Positions 5,475-6,415 of a stretch of 6,415 nt of DNA are shown in pieces. The stretch is from Anaerolineae bacterium. Its GTDB lineage: Bacteria; Chloroflexota; Anaerolineae; 4572-78; J111. The position numbers were made by a program, and so were the translations under genes. Numbering within the stretch: position 1 is the first letter of the stretch; every line of letters begins with the position of its first letter. The notes beneath the pieces were generated by a model. The model had not been told where the DNA came from, made no database searches, and saw nothing but the letters and a program-made list of their open reading frames with translations. The stretch spans positions 1-6,415 of the forward strand of contig JAGRBY010000421.1 in assembly GCA_020433835.1 (NCBI GenBank), read 5' to 3'.

Positions 5475-6266
5475 ATGAAAAAATATCTATTAATGGCCTT
5501 CGCTTTCTTTGCTATTTTCATTGCCTCGGTTGCACCGGCAGCCGCAATTGTTTATGGCGAACCGGATGGCAATGACCACCCCAATGTGGGGATGATCTCT
5601 GTAAATTCGCAAGGCCTTTGTTCAGGAACATTAATTGCCCCCACAGTTTTCTTAACTGCCGGTCACTGTACTGATTTTCTCGAAGAAAAAATATCAAATA
5701 ACGAATTATCGATTGGGCAGGTTAAAGTAAGTTTTCATAAAGACGATGCCCTCCATAAAGGCTTAATTGATGTAAAAGAGATTATCACCCATCCTGATTA
5801 CGATGACGCTAAACCGGCCTCAAATCCGCGTGATGTGGGTATTTTAATTCTAAAGAAAGCTCAGAAAAAGATAGATCCGGCCACTCTAGCATCCGAAGGT
5901 TTTCTAGATGGCTTGTACGCCGCCGATCAGCTCAAGGGCGCGAAATTTCCCGTAGTGGGTTATGGAGCAACACGTGTATCTTCCCCAACGCAAATTATTC
6001 CTTCCGACGGGCAGCGGCGCAAAGCCCTATCAGAGTATCAATCGCTACACGACAGTAGAATTATCCTAAAACAGAATCAGGCAACTGACAACAGTGGTAC
6101 TTGTTTTGGAGACTCCGGCGGACCGGCTTTTTGGCAAACGGAAGACGGCAGCGAAATTCTCATAGGGATTACTTCATCAGGCGACTCGGCTTGTGCAGCC
6201 CAAGGTGTTTACTATCGTGTTGATATCTCCGACACGCTCAGTTTTATCGCCTCGGTGCTTGATTAA
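5475..6266 (+). CDS. Secreted chymotrypsin-fold (S1 family) serine protease
   Basis: The 263-residue product carries a Sec signal peptide (hydrophobic 4-20, then APAAA). The triad is H64 in TAGHC, D120 in PRDVGIL and S214 in GDSGGP. C49-C65 and C210-C240 match the chymotrypsin 42-58 and 191-220 disulfides. Cleavage after A24 would expose IVYG, equivalent to the Ile16-Val17-x-Gly19 start that activates this fold by pairing with the Asp before the catalytic Ser (D213). No propeptide is therefore needed, unlike most eukaryotic relatives. The S1-pocket position equivalent to 189 is G208, with glycines at the 216 and 226 equivalents, so tryptic Lys/Arg preference is unlikely and a neutral or hydrophobic residue is more plausible. 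The usual Trp at 215 is Ser (S235). The length is typical of one S1 domain, with no added C-terminal domain. The start is fixed by AAGGAG 8 nt upstream. It may be co-expressed with the secreted protein before it. The family is certain; the substrate is unknown. Confidence 0.96.
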   Translation: MKKYLLMAFAFFAIFIASVAPAAAIVYGEPDGNDHPNVGMISVNSQGLCSGTLIAPTVFLTAGHCTDFLEEKISNNELSIGQVKVSFHKDDALHKGLIDVKEIITHPDYDDAKPASNPRDVGILILKKAQKKIDPATLASEGFLDGLYAADQLKGAKFPVVGYGATRVSSPTQIIPSDGQRRKALSEYQSLHDSRIILKQNQATDNSGTCFGDSGGPAFWQTEDGSEILIGITSSGDSACAAQGVYYRVDISDTLSFIASVLD

Positions 6267-6280
6267 AATACAAAACGGTA

Positions 6281-6323
6281 TGAATCAAAAAAGCAGGGTT
6301 TGAGACCCTGCTTTTTTGATTCA
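6281..6323. terminator. Strong, probably bidirectional intrinsic terminator
   Basis: A perfect 19-bp inverted repeat (6281-6299 with 6305-6323) surrounds a 5-nt loop (TTGAG). The GC-rich core GCAGGGT/ACCCTGC is flanked by six A on the left and six T on the right, giving a U-tract after the core on either strand. It lies 14 nt after the protease stop. The symmetry suits a site between convergent genes. Confidence 0.92.
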
Positions 6324-6345
6324 CATATAATCCGTATATGTCGTA

Positions 6346-6412
6346 CATCAGAGCATCGTTCCGGTAAAGAAGTACCTTAACAACAGAATAACCATCAGAA
6401 CATCGTGCCGGT
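6346..6412. repeat. Two copies of a 20-bp direct repeat, 47-bp period
   Basis: The units at 6346-6365 and 6393-6412 both follow CATCAGA-CATCGT-CCGGT and agree at 18 of 20 bases; they differ at the eighth and fifteenth positions. The window ends three bases later, so it cannot be told whether this is the start of a longer array. On the minus strand each copy reads ACCGG-ACGATG-TCTGATG and can encode TGTM followed by Leu or Phe and a stop, which suggests a duplicated gene end as another explanation. Confidence 0.5.
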
Positions 6413-6415
6413 TGA
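6348..6415 (-). CDS. Possible C-terminal end of a convergent gene (weak)
   Basis: One minus-strand frame entering from the right edge is open for 21 codons, ends FFTGTML and stops at TGA (6350-6348). The stretch MVILLLRYFF is hydrophobic, as in a membrane protein tail. A bidirectional terminator lies just beyond, as expected for a convergent gene. Twenty-one codons are too few to show coding, and the 20-bp repeat overlaps it. Confidence 0.18.
   Translation of the reverse strand, partial: NRHDVLMVILLLRYFFTGTML

Noticed and set aside
6346..6412. CRISPR array
   Set aside because: Only two imperfect 20-bp copies are seen, with no dyad typical of CRISPR repeats and no cas gene in the window; a third unit is not visible.
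1..6415. Insertion sequence or other mobile element
   Set aside because: No transposase or integrase motif, no long terminal inverted repeats and no target-site duplications were seen; the inverted repeats present are short hairpins.

Overview
The window reads as a chromosomal piece from a free-living, signalling-rich bacterium. The long soluble TPR-GAF-GAF histidine kinase resembles architectures I associate with Chloroflexota and filamentous Cyanobacteria. Taxonomy is an inference from that resemblance; nothing here (no rRNA, no marker gene) fixes it. Shine-Dalgarno sites are strong (AAGGAG, AGGAG, GGGGAG). The large coding regions look mid-GC, while the central intergenic stretch is AT-rich: I counted 18 G/C of 60 at 4201-4260 and 20 of 60 at 4381-4440.

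Left part (1-3958, minus strand): a two-component pair, read right to left. The first gene is a 1207-residue cytosolic sensor histidine kinase with nine TPR-like repeats, two GAF domains, an enlarged DHp region and an ATPase domain. Its stop is followed 47 nt later by a response-regulator gene whose receiver domain runs off the left edge. The two genes are very probably co-transcribed, and the regulator is the likely phosphate acceptor.

Middle (3959-4716, 758 bp): no convincing gene. It holds a candidate minus-strand promoter for the kinase, a hairpin around the kinase ribosome-binding site, several candidate plus-strand promoters, a perfect 10-bp-stem hairpin, a 10-bp direct repeat just upstream of one promoter, and an enrichment of the hexamer ACGATA.

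Right part (4717-6266, plus strand): two genes for exported proteins. The first is a 217-residue Sec-secreted, four-cysteine, probably beta-rich protein of unknown function. The second is a 263-residue secreted chymotrypsin-fold (S1) serine protease with an intact catalytic triad. Its signal-peptidase cut would directly create the Ile-Val N-terminus needed for activity, so it appears to be made without a propeptide. A strong stem-loop lacking a U-tract separates the two genes, and a perfect 19-bp inverted-repeat terminator ends the unit. That terminator would work in both directions; beyond it lie two copies of a 20-bp repeat and a weak hint of a convergent gene at the right edge.

Putting it together (inference): an intracellular sensor/regulator pair sits divergently from a secreted protein/protease pair. 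A 15-bp motif at the kinase promoter recurs in inverted orientation, with one base deleted, just upstream of the protease. This allows, but does not prove, that the two units are co-regulated.
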